A DNA stretch of 32,396 bases, taken from IMG/VR virus record IMGVR_UViG_3300031566_000227, positions 1-32,396 of that record. One strand, written 5' to 3'. Shown here piece by piece: positions 1-6,158 of the stretch. The notes under the pieces were generated by a model that was given only the letters and a program-made list of their open reading frames with translations, was not told the origin of the DNA and searched no databases. Position numbers and translations under genes: made by a program. The stretch comes from a virus. The first letter of the stretch is position 1; the number at the start of each line of letters is the position of its first letter.

Positions 1-1
1 C

Positions 2-1255
2 GAGGCATTGGTCAAGGCTGGGATGAAGTACATCGACAAGGACAGGACATCCGTTCTGACAGAGATGGTCGAGCTGACGAAGAGGGTGGTCGAACACCTC
101 AAGGAGAACTCACGCGAGGTGACCGATGACAACCTCCTCAGCATAGCCACCATATCAGCGAACAATGACGAGGCCATAGGTAAGCTCATCTCGGATGCGT
201 ACATCGAGGTGGGGCGTGATGGTGTAGTGATGGCCGCGCTCTCTCAGGACAATGAGACCTACAGCGAGGTCACACATGGTATGAGGATCGATAGGGGCTA
301 CTCCTCTGAGATGTTCATCACCGACCAGTCGACGGATGAATGTCGGATGGACGATGTCCACATCTTGGTATCGGACGCAGAGATATCCAACCTGATGAGC
401 ATGGAGATACTGCTCGGTGACATCATCGCGAAGAAGAAGAAGCTGCTCATCATAGCGCCATGCACCCGTAACGTGACCAACACCCTCGCGGCCAACAAGA
501 TGAAAGACGTGCTGAAGGTCTGTGTCATACCACCACCCAGCTTCGGATACCGTCAGCATGAACTGATGTCCGACATAGCCGAGGCGGTAGGGGCCACCTA
601 CTTCTCCGAGAAGACGGGTGACGACCTGTCCATCATCCGCATGGAGGACTTGGGCCATGTCAAATCCATCACCGTCTCTTCCGACATGACCGTGCTTGTC
701 CATGACGAGGACGCTCCAGATACATCCGAGCGCGTCAAGGAACTCAAGAACGCAGCGAAGAAGGCCAAGAAGAAGGGCGACAAGGAATTCATAACATCAC
801 GCATCGCATCACTCAGTGGGGCAGTGGGCGTCATCCACGTAGGAGGCAACACCGACCTTGAGCAGAAGGAACTGTTCGACAGGGTGGACGATGCCATCTG
901 TGCTGTGCGCTCCGCGCTGGAGGAAGGCATAGTCGCTGGGGGTGGTGTAGCTCTGGAGAACGCAACAGAGGCGCTGCACAATGTCGACTCTGTCGTACAC
1001 AGCGTGATGTTCGAAGGTCTTCTGGCCCCGATCATGAGGATACTATCCAATGCCGATATGCGTTACGAGGACATATACACCTCGATGGACGCGGACGGCA
1101 AAGGCTACAACGTCAAGACCAAGGAGTATGGGAACATGTTCGACATGGGCATCATCGACCCACTCAAGGTCACACGTCACGCATTGCAGAACGCGGTCTC
1201 TGTAGCAGTGACGATACTATCAACAGACGCGATCCTGACAATGACAAGAGCATGA
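2..1255 (+). CDS. groEL: GroEL-type chaperonin, 5' end cut by window edge
   Basis: ATP-driven folding chaperone of the Hsp60 (group I) family. The frame is open from base 2, so the start lies outside the window; roughly the first 100 residues, including the DGTTT ATPase motif, are not visible. Family landmarks appear in the expected order: SIATISANND, RGYSSEMFI at the start of the apical domain, LLIIAP, the lid-proximal PSFGYR, RIASLSGAVGVIHVGG, DRVDDA (holding the ATPase aspartate equivalent to E. coli D398), EEGIVAGGGVAL, YGNMFDMGIIDP and KVTRHALQNA. The C-terminus stops at ILTMTRA and lacks the GGM-rich tail usual in bacterial GroEL. Its stop overlaps the next start (ATGA). It is surrounded by phage genes, so it is phage-borne rather than host. 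Identification is secure; the client proteins are unknown. Confidence 0.96.
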   Translation, partial: EALVKAGMKYIDKDRTSVLTEMVELTKRVVEHLKENSREVTDDNLLSIATISANNDEAIGKLISDAYIEVGRDGVVMAALSQDNETYSEVTHGMRIDRGYSSEMFITDQSTDECRMDDVHILVSDAEISNLMSMEILLGDIIAKKKKLLIIAPCTRNVTNTLAANKMKDVLKVCVIPPPSFGYRQHELMSDIAEAVGATYFSEKTGDDLSIIRMEDLGHVKSITVSSDMTVLVHDEDAPDTSERVKELKNAAKKAKKKGDKEFITSRIASLSGAVGVIHVGGNTDLEQKELFDRVDDAICAVRSALEEGIVAGGGVALENATEALHNVDSVVHSVMFEGLLAPIMRILSNADMRYEDIYTSMDADGKGYNVKTKEYGNMFDMGIIDPLKVTRHALQNAVSVAVTILSTDAILTMTRA

Positions 1256-1728
1256 ACATATACCCAGCCATGAAGGTCTCAGAGTATGACGACCATTTAG
1301 ACCTATTGACGCACGTGCAAAGAGAGTTCAACGGAAAGCAATACCTGATACGGCACACGAAATGTGTCAAGATATACGAAGACCTGTCGGAATTTGTCGA
1401 TGAGATCAATGAATTTCATCAGTATTGCCTGTACCTCATGGAGGAAGCGCCCTTCTCAGAGGAGTACAAGCGGTACTGGCAGCCGAGAGAGCTTGGTACT
1501 TTCGTGACCATGGATGAGATCTTTTTCAGAACTCGGCCCATGCAGGACGGAGGCTTATCTATCGAAGGCAAGGTCGACTACAACGGGGCGATATACGAAC
1601 AAACGGTAGAGTTCGTCTCACCGAGAGACGATGCTATGCATGTCGTGACCGAATTCTTGAACGAGAAGATAGCCAAGTCCCTACAGACCAACAGCACGAT
1701 GCCTGATATTGAAATCAAATACGTATGA
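1252..1728 (+). CDS. conserved-looking hypothetical protein, 158 aa
   Basis: I do not recognise this protein. It is soluble and fairly acidic, with no signal peptide or membrane segment. The N-terminal half is rich in aromatic and charged residues and probably helical (around residues 40-75). The C-terminal half (about 80-130) alternates in a way that suggests beta strands (TFVTMDEIFFRTR, SIEGKVDY). The start ATG overlaps the groEL stop as ATGA, so translation is probably coupled and the two are likely co-transcribed. The position directly after groEL could suggest a chaperonin-related accessory, but nothing in the sequence shows that. Confidence 0.8.
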   Translation: MNIYPAMKVSEYDDHLDLLTHVQREFNGKQYLIRHTKCVKIYEDLSEFVDEINEFHQYCLYLMEEAPFSEEYKRYWQPRELGTFVTMDEIFFRTRPMQDGGLSIEGKVDYNGAIYEQTVEFVSPRDDAMHVVTEFLNEKIAKSLQTNSTMPDIEIKYV

Positions 1729-1729
1729 T

Positions 1730-1810
1730 CCTCCCGTTTTGGAGTCCTGTTCCGTCAGGAAGGAGGGTAGACTCAGGACACGCGGATCCTTCGGGAGTCC
1801 TGTTTCTATT
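1730..1810 (+). other. structured non-coding element, possible terminator
   Basis: The gap after the 158-aa gene holds nested dyads. CCTCC near 1731 can pair with GGAGG near 1763, enclosing a perfect TCCTG/CAGGA stem (about 1746-1761). A second dyad, CAGGAC (about 1773) with GTCCTG (about 1797), is followed by TTTCTATTT. GGAGTCCTGTT occurs twice, near 1741 and 1795. This could be a terminator for the groEL unit or a structured leader for the downstream genes. The U-tract is interrupted, so termination is only a possibility. Confidence 0.35.
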
Positions 1811-1830
1811 TAATTCTTAATTTCGCATCC

Positions 1831-1932
1831 ATGATCATCAACGAATTATTCCAGTGGGCAGCTATCATCGCGGTGGTACTGTGGCTTATCAGGGCGAACA
1901 AGGATATGCTGAGAGCTTCCAATCAGGAGTAA
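1831..1932 (+). CDS. 33-residue single-span membrane peptide
   Basis: ATG to TAA encodes a very small protein with one hydrophobic segment (WAAIIAVVLWLI, residues 9-20), a short polar N-terminus and a basic/polar C-terminal tail (RANKDMLRASNQE), so the tail is likely cytoplasmic. It sits between the structured element and the lipoprotein gene. No homology is recognised. Its composition resembles the second micro-ORF at 6066-6158. Small holin, antiholin or membrane-stress roles are possible, but the sequence does not decide. Confidence 0.5.
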   Translation: MIINELFQWAAIIAVVLWLIRANKDMLRASNQE

Positions 1933-1962
1933 AGCTCACAGTCGAAATAGAGAATCCATAAA

Positions 1963-2859
1963 ATGCGAAACATAATTTATGTAATCACGGCCATCCTTTT
2001 GATGGGATGCTCCAAGGAGAATCTGAGAGATGGACGCATGAGCGATGCAGAAGTCTATGAGAGATTCGTAGAATTACCCTCGCTTCATTACAAGGATTCC
2101 ACAAATATACCCCCGCTTCATTACGATAAATCAGGCTGGTCTGAGGTCAACTTGGACAGCCTCATCCAAACAGGGTTCTACGTGTGGTACAGTATTTTAC
2201 CGAGCGGTAACTTCATAGCTTATGAGGAGGGAGAGTTCGGCCCTATAACCGCCTATAATTCGGTAATGAGATTCGGGGTCACGGGATATGGGTCTTCGGG
2301 CTTTGTCGTCCCTTCAGGAGACAGCATCAGACTAGGCGTGACTCATTGGCCATCGGGATCGATAGTCGGCTCAGAGATAATCGAACTGAACTCGTTCAAC
2401 ACAGCGAGGTCATGGATACTCCGTAAGGACGTTCTGCCATTGAATCAAGGATTGGCATTCTGCACCTCGTTCAATGGCTTTGCTAACGAAGGGTTCATCA
2501 CGGGAAGGATAGACGCATTCTTCAGAGACCCACAAGGGAACTTCTTCGAGGTGGACGCATCCAACACCACTAGCTGTTTGATAACGCTCACCAACTGCTG
2601 CGAGATGTTCACAGGCGCACAGGACTACGGGGCGATAACGTTCGTCAATCAGGTCAATGCCAATGGAGACGTGTTCCAAGAATGCAGCGTGGTGAATTAC
2701 AGGTGTGACGTGTCCATCGTACATCCAGAGTTCAACGTCATATCCAACGCGTACTTCGGGAATTACAGGAGTCCATTCCAAAGCGACAACACCTGTGCTG
2801 GATTGGACAATTACATACTCCAAGACGGGGAGGTCTTGGGTGAATTTCTAAATAACTGA
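1963..2859 (+). CDS. phage-encoded lipoprotein, unknown function
   Basis: The N-terminus is a signal peptide with a lipobox: after MRN a hydrophobic stretch leads to LLMGC, with Cys16 as the lipidation site. Ser17 follows the cysteine, so there is no inner-membrane-retention Asp at +2 and outer-membrane sorting is expected. The mature part (about 283 residues) begins with a charged linker containing a short internal repeat (LHYKDS, LHYDKS). It continues as a beta-rich region with several cysteines (CLITLTNCC, CDVSIV, NTCAGL) that could form disulphides. No family is recognised. Known phage lipoproteins include receptor-blocking superinfection-exclusion proteins such as T5 Llp; that role here is only a guess. 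It lies 2 nt before the glycosidase-like gene, so the two are probably one unit. Confidence 0.8.
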   Translation: MRNIIYVITAILLMGCSKENLRDGRMSDAEVYERFVELPSLHYKDSTNIPPLHYDKSGWSEVNLDSLIQTGFYVWYSILPSGNFIAYEEGEFGPITAYNSVMRFGVTGYGSSGFVVPSGDSIRLGVTHWPSGSIVGSEIIELNSFNTARSWILRKDVLPLNQGLAFCTSFNGFANEGFITGRIDAFFRDPQGNFFEVDASNTTSCLITLTNCCEMFTGAQDYGAITFVNQVNANGDVFQECSVVNYRCDVSIVHPEFNVISNAYFGNYRSPFQSDNTCAGLDNYILQDGEVLGEFLNN

Positions 2860-2861
2860 CC

Positions 2862-3791
2862 ATGATAGTCAACTCACCACCAAGAGGTTATGATTTCAAC
2901 GACCACCTCATCGTTCCATTCAGATACGTCACCAACGGAGGGACGTGGAGCAAGGATCCACTCAACTACGCGACCGATGCACAGCTATCCGTATGGGGCA
3001 GCAACGGCTACAGCGTGGTATACTCGGTCTGTTTGCAGAGAAGCCCACAGCAGGAGGTGGATGAGATCGCCAGATACAAGAGCTTCGGCATAAAAGTCGA
3101 CAGGAGTAGGCTCGGAAATGAGGAGGATGACGGTTCGGTATTGGACAACTCGGTAGATCCTTGGGAGGCTGGATGGCAATATGCTGATGCATATGTAGCC
3201 AAGGCGGCTGCGTACAAACAAGCCATAGAGACCGCCTATCCTGATATGGAGTTCATCCTTACAGCGCCATTTCCATCCAACCAACAGACGCAAAAGCAGA
3301 CGATGAAGAGGATTGGCTGGTGCGCTAGGATAGATCAGGAACCCTTGGCGATCGGTGTCGACATGCATGTGTACGACAGATGCAACCCCATCAACAAGAT
3401 AGACATGTCTCTCGCTCCCGCGTTCGAAGGGAGGAAGCGATTCTTCTTGGAAGTCGGGGCCATACCAGTTTTCTCTCAGGACATATGGATGAGCAGATCG
3501 ATAGAAACCTTGCAGATGGTCAGAGCCATAGCAAGAGAGGGAGATGAGGTCGGAGTTCAGGTGATGGAGAACAATGTCGGTATTGGTCTCATAATGAACA
3601 AAAGCCTTACAGCTTGGGGCGACCATGTGGTGAGCATGGACTGGAGGAAGGTGGCAAAGATCTATGACAGACTGAGCGGCATCCCCTCTCCTTTCAAATT
3701 CCTTATAATCAAATTCGACAACGGTGACGAAGAGTATTGGAACGGATGGTATACCAACGCTCCAGTTGTCGGAACATACATCGACTCATGA
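2862..3791 (+). CDS. glycosidase-like (TIM-barrel, clan GH-A pattern) protein
   Basis: The 309-residue protein has motifs arranged as in clan GH-A glycoside hydrolases. RLGNE (Glu87) resembles the acid/base motif at the end of strand 4. WEAGWQYADAYVAKAAAYK follows, as expected for the helix after it. FILTAPFPS (131-139) and GVDMHVYD (165-172) resemble barrel strands, and FFLEVGA (Glu197) resembles the nucleophile strand. There is no signal peptide. The family is not identified, so a substrate cannot be given; wall, capsule or exopolysaccharide glycans are reasonable candidates. It lies between the lipoprotein gene and groES, with its stop overlapping the groES start (ATGA). A non-catalytic barrel is an alternative. 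Confidence 0.5.
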   Translation: MIVNSPPRGYDFNDHLIVPFRYVTNGGTWSKDPLNYATDAQLSVWGSNGYSVVYSVCLQRSPQQEVDEIARYKSFGIKVDRSRLGNEEDDGSVLDNSVDPWEAGWQYADAYVAKAAAYKQAIETAYPDMEFILTAPFPSNQQTQKQTMKRIGWCARIDQEPLAIGVDMHVYDRCNPINKIDMSLAPAFEGRKRFFLEVGAIPVFSQDIWMSRSIETLQMVRAIAREGDEVGVQVMENNVGIGLIMNKSLTAWGDHVVSMDWRKVAKIYDRLSGIPSPFKFLIIKFDNGDEEYWNGWYTNAPVVGTYIDS

Positions 3792-4048
3792 GACCTATAG
3801 GAAAAAAGATACTCATCGACCCTATCGTAGAGAAGGTCGAGACCAAGACTGGACTGGTTCTTTCGAAAGAGGACACAGACCAGCTCCGATACAAGAGAGG
3901 ACGCATCATCAGTACTGGAGATGAGGTGACCCCTCACATAAAGGAGGGGGACATCGTGCATTACGACACGAGGGCTGGCTACACCATGAGGATAAACGGT
4001 GAGGCGGTCACTTTGATCTCCGAAGTCGAGGTCGTTGTTGTCGAATAG
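3788..4048 (+). CDS. groES: GroES-type co-chaperonin (Cpn10)
   Basis: The 86-residue protein has the GroES layout: RPIGKKILIDPI at the N-terminus, a mobile-loop region VETKTGLVLSKE (LVL in the place of the IVL that docks on GroEL), RGRIISTGDEV, IKEGDIVHYD and a closing VTLISEVEVVVVE. The start is ATG 3788, overlapping the previous stop; longer in-frame upstream sequence lacks the family N-terminus. It presumably caps the GroEL encoded upstream, although four genes separate them, unlike the adjacent bacterial groES-groEL pair. Its last 41 bases overlap the end of the minus-strand regulator gene. Confidence 0.9.
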   Translation: MRPIGKKILIDPIVEKVETKTGLVLSKEDTDQLRYKRGRIISTGDEVTPHIKEGDIVHYDTRAGYTMRINGEAVTLISEVEVVVVE

Positions 4049-4451
4049 CGTTGTTCATGTCCCGTATCTGCTGCTGATACATGCGGTCTGTGAAGCAAGC
4101 GTCCTCTCTGAAGATGGGATTCTTTACAGAGAACTCTGATATCTCCTCTTTCCCGTCCAAGACCTTGTACAATTTGGATATCATGCGCAATCCCTTTATC
4201 GAGACCTGATATCTTGCGGCCACACCGTTCATGTTGGGCCTGAACTCCTGTATCCACCCTCTGTCGACCAGACTATGGAACCTTTTCTTGTTCCATTTGA
4301 GGGCGAACTCCGATCTTCTGTACTGTTTCTTGGTGAAATACCTCTCCGATCTAAGGAACAGTAGCAGATCCAGCTCTGGCCCTGTCAATTTATTGGCTAC
4401 CATCGCCCATCTGCGCACTATGTGCCAGTACTTTAGGTAGTCGGTTTGCAT
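4008..4451 (-). CDS. winged-helix (MarR-like) DNA-binding protein
   Basis: This is the only convincing minus-strand gene. The 147-residue protein starts YLKYWHIVRRWAMVANKLTG and continues with LDLLLFLRSERYFTKKQYRR. WNKKRFHSLVDRGWIQEF then gives a helix-turn-helix plus the beginning of a wing, and RYQVSIKGLRMISKLYKVLDG completes it. This pattern matches, from memory, a short wHTH/MarR-like protein common in marine phages. The C-terminus (NPIFREDACFTDRMYQQQIRDMN) is conserved in that family, and the last residues are basic. It converges on groES with a 41-nt overlap and diverges from the lysis block, so it may control the adjacent promoters. A structural role has not been excluded. Confidence 0.75.
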   Translation of the reverse strand: MQTDYLKYWHIVRRWAMVANKLTGPELDLLLFLRSERYFTKKQYRRSEFALKWNKKRFHSLVDRGWIQEFRPNMNGVAARYQVSIKGLRMISKLYKVLDGKEEISEFSVKNPIFREDACFTDRMYQQQIRDMNNAIRQQRPRLRRSK

Positions 4452-4457
4452 TTTGAT

Positions 4458-4465
4458 TAGATTTG
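4458..4465 (+). promoter_or_regulatory. Bacteroidota -7 element (TAGATTTG)
   Basis: Matches TAnnTTTG and ends 15 nt before ATG 4480, the first gene of the lysis block. No clear TTG is seen at -33. The same 15-nt spacing is found at 7874-7881. Confidence 0.55.
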
Positions 4466-4472
4466 TATCCTG

Positions 4473-4480
4473 TAAAGCTA
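4473..4480 (-). promoter_or_regulatory. weak -7-like element for the regulator gene
   Basis: The reverse complement reads TAGCTTTA, one base from TAnnTTTG, and lies 22 nt upstream of the minus-strand start at 4451. If active it would face the + strand promoter at 4458-4465, with the two overlapping head-on. Confidence 0.25.
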
Positions 4481-4710
4481 TGAAAGAAAGAGAATATCAT
4501 GTGAGACAGGACGAGAGATTCACTAATAGGGCGGAATCTGAATGGGATCACTCCAAGAAATCAAGAGGTCTTGGCGATACGGTGGCAAAATTCACCAAGA
4601 TCACCAAGATAGATACTTTGGTAGCGAAAATGAGTAGTGAACTCGACACGGATTGTGGCTGCAAGAAGAGACAAGACGTGTTGAATAGTGTTCTCCCCTA
4701 TAAAAAGTGA
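4480..4710 (+). CDS. small phage protein with GLGDT and DCGC motifs
   Basis: A 76-residue protein with a charged N-terminal half, then GLGDTVAKFTKITKIDTLV and a Cys-Gly-Cys motif (DCGCKKRQDVLN) near the end. Small proteins with this GLGDT...CGC..R pattern recur in phages of Bacteroidota and often lie near lysis genes; that is recollection, and no function is established. The first ATG in the frame (4480) is chosen because it follows a TAGATTTG promoter element at a sensible distance. An upstream TTG would overlap that element. The stop is one base before the holin-like start. Confidence 0.75.
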   Translation: MKEREYHVRQDERFTNRAESEWDHSKKSRGLGDTVAKFTKITKIDTLVAKMSSELDTDCGCKKRQDVLNSVLPYKK

Positions 4711-4711
4711 T

Positions 4712-5083
4712 ATGACGATCCTACAACTGCATGATATACCAAGACTTGCCAACCAAGGAGGAGGTGAGTTAGCGGAGATACTTGCTATAGTCGCTTGTGC
4801 TGTAGTGGCAGGGCTAATCTTCTGGATAATCAAGCTGGATAAGCAGAAAGAGAAGATGCTAGAGTACCAACAAGAGAACGACAAGGCCACGCTGACTGCC
4901 CTGAGTGCCGTCTCGTCTGTTCTTGACGCTGTAAAAGAGTATCTTCCTGAAATGAAAGTGGATATCAAGGAGGAGGTGAAGAACAGCAACATTTTGACCA
5001 AAGAAAGATTGAGCATCTTATCCAAACAAGTAGATGAAGCAAGAGCTGAGATATCAAGGCACTTAAAAAAAAGAGATGAGTAA
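4712..5083 (+). CDS. holin-like membrane protein with coiled coil
   Basis: A 123-residue protein. The short N-terminal segment (MTILQLHDIPRLANQGGG) is followed by one strong membrane span (EILAIVACAVVAGLIFWII, about residues 23-41), a basic boundary (KLDKQKEK) and a long amphipathic, charged coiled coil to the C-terminus (KERLSILSKQVDEARAEI). This single-span plus coiled-coil layout fits several phage holin or XhlA-like proteins, and the gene sits close to the amidase. Start ATG 4712 follows the previous stop by one base; an upstream GTG at 4688 would add MFSPIKSD and overlap the previous gene. The holin role is inferred. Confidence 0.6.
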   Translation: MTILQLHDIPRLANQGGGELAEILAIVACAVVAGLIFWIIKLDKQKEKMLEYQQENDKATLTALSAVSSVLDAVKEYLPEMKVDIKEEVKNSNILTKERLSILSKQVDEARAEISRHLKKRDE

Positions 5084-5510
5084 GATCAAACATCTTGTTG
5101 ACGGGCTACAGACCATGGCGTTCGTTGGATTCGATAAGGTAGAGACCGTGTCGATAAATTCCATGCCCATGGAGATATCCGACTTCCCTGATGGCAAGGG
5201 TGGTCGATGGAAGAAGCTCATCGTAGAGGAAGAGGACGTGGATTGCTGCCAGTACAAGGCGAAGAAAGGCCATGTCTTCAGGAATCACATCCATCAGAAC
5301 GTGGAGATAGCCATATGCATAGGTAAATTCAAGATCGAAACGCCATTCAGGAAGTTCATAGTGGATAAGAACGGAACCTACAAGATAGACCCGAAGATAC
5401 CACACAGGGTGACATGGCTTACAGACGGATCCTTGATCATAGTGTTCAGCCCCAAGTTCGGGAATGGTAAAGAGTGGGAAGCTGATGTAGATCTTACTGA
5501 TGAGAACTAG
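5076..5510 (+). CDS. cupin-fold protein
   Basis: A 144-residue protein with both cupin motifs. Motif 1 is G-x5-HIH-x3-E-x5-G (GHVFRNHIHQNVEIAICIG, about residues 66-84), giving two His and one Glu as metal ligands. Motif 2 is G-x5-P-x-IPH (about 108-117), giving the third His. A small metal-binding beta barrel is expected, perhaps with enzymatic or sugar-binding activity; the substrate is unknown. It overlaps the holin-like gene by 8 nt and the amidase by 11 nt, so it is translated as part of the lysis block. A second cupin-like protein is at 31841-32371, but the two are not obviously close paralogues. Confidence 0.75.
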   Translation: MSKIKHLVDGLQTMAFVGFDKVETVSINSMPMEISDFPDGKGGRWKKLIVEEEDVDCCQYKAKKGHVFRNHIHQNVEIAICIGKFKIETPFRKFIVDKNGTYKIDPKIPHRVTWLTDGSLIIVFSPKFGNGKEWEADVDLTDEN

Positions 5511-6069
5511 AGGAGGCATATTAGGCGGTATAGCCATCATCCTTATGATCGGGGTGGGGGTCAATCGTTACGGCCCTGATAAGGTCGGGGCCATATACCA
5601 TACACAAGGAGAAGCAATCAAATGCGAAAGGGTCGACACCTTCGAAGAGGCCGAAGCTTACGCATTCCTTATCGCTCAAGTAGGAGCAGAGAGGGGGTTC
5701 GGTGGAGGCTCATACCATTACGTTGTCATTTATGACTGGGTATTCAAGATGAACGAGGACAACGCTGTCAGCTACCACTCATCAGGCATGAACACAGCAA
5801 CTATGGGCGTGATGTTCTGCCGAACGGACAACGAGGACTTCAACAAGACCACGATGTACACGGGTCGTAGGCTGATGATCGAGTTGGATAAGCAGTACAG
5901 CTTCACTTACGCCCTGAATCACGCGGATGTCAACAAGCAGAAGACCGACCCTCATGAATACATACCTTGGATAGACAAGATGGGCCTTAGATGGGATAAG
6001 AGGGATGAAGATGTACGGCTCAGGTCTGCACCACCAGCCCCTAGCTATGACAAATGGGTCAGGATATGA
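5500..6069 (+). CDS. N-acetylmuramoyl-L-alanine amidase endolysin, membrane-anchored
   Basis: The 189-residue protein fits the Amidase_2/PGRP family, zinc enzymes that cut the bond between muramic acid and the peptide stem. IYHTQG gives the first zinc His (H34). SYHYVVIYDWVFKMNEDNAVSYH follows the family's core beta hairpin, GMNTATMGVMF matches the NxxSIGIE-like strand, and NHADVNKQKTDP supplies a second His (H141) and the KTDP Asp (D150). Residues 5-21 are hydrophobic and Gly-rich (GGILGGIAIILMIGVGV) without an obvious cleavage site, as in signal-anchor-release endolysins. It lies downstream of the holin-like gene, with its start overlapping the cupin stop. The C-terminal tail (RSAPPAPSYDKW) may be a short wall-binding or disordered extension. 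Confidence 0.8.
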   Translation: MRTRGGILGGIAIILMIGVGVNRYGPDKVGAIYHTQGEAIKCERVDTFEEAEAYAFLIAQVGAERGFGGGSYHYVVIYDWVFKMNEDNAVSYHSSGMNTATMGVMFCRTDNEDFNKTTMYTGRRLMIELDKQYSFTYALNHADVNKQKTDPHEYIPWIDKMGLRWDKRDEDVRLRSAPPAPSYDKWVRI

Positions 6070-6158
6070 ATACAAAGAAAGCGATAACAGTAGTCACCGA
6101 CATGCTGATATGGATCTTGATACTATGGGTGGCTTATAAGGTCTGGCCCAATGAGTAA
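6066..6158 (+). CDS. 30-residue single-span membrane peptide
   Basis: ATG overlaps the amidase stop (ATGA), and the TAA stop overlaps the next gene by 8 nt, so it is translationally embedded. The peptide is MNTKK, then a Trp-rich hydrophobic segment (MLIWILILWVAYKVW), then PNE. The tight overlaps at both ends make it more likely a real gene than chance. Possible roles are a pinholin, antiholin or lysis regulator; no homology is recognised. Confidence 0.55.
   Translation: MNTKKAITVVTDMLIWILILWVAYKVWPNE

Noticed and set aside
155-703. A 182-codon minus-strand frame opposite groEL
   Set aside because: It is a shadow of a certain GroEL coding region.
2985-3626. A 213-codon minus-strand frame
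   Set aside because: It is antisense to the glycosidase-like gene, which has coherent motifs and ATGA linkage. The antisense product has no recognisable features.
4008-4451. The minus-strand gene as a lysogeny repressor
   Set aside because: No integrase, attachment site or operator array is visible, and the wHTH pattern is of a type common in phages not known to be temperate.
4453-4479. A TTG start giving the GLGDT gene nine extra residues
   Set aside because: It lies upstream of and across the -7 element; ATG 4480 fits promoter spacing.
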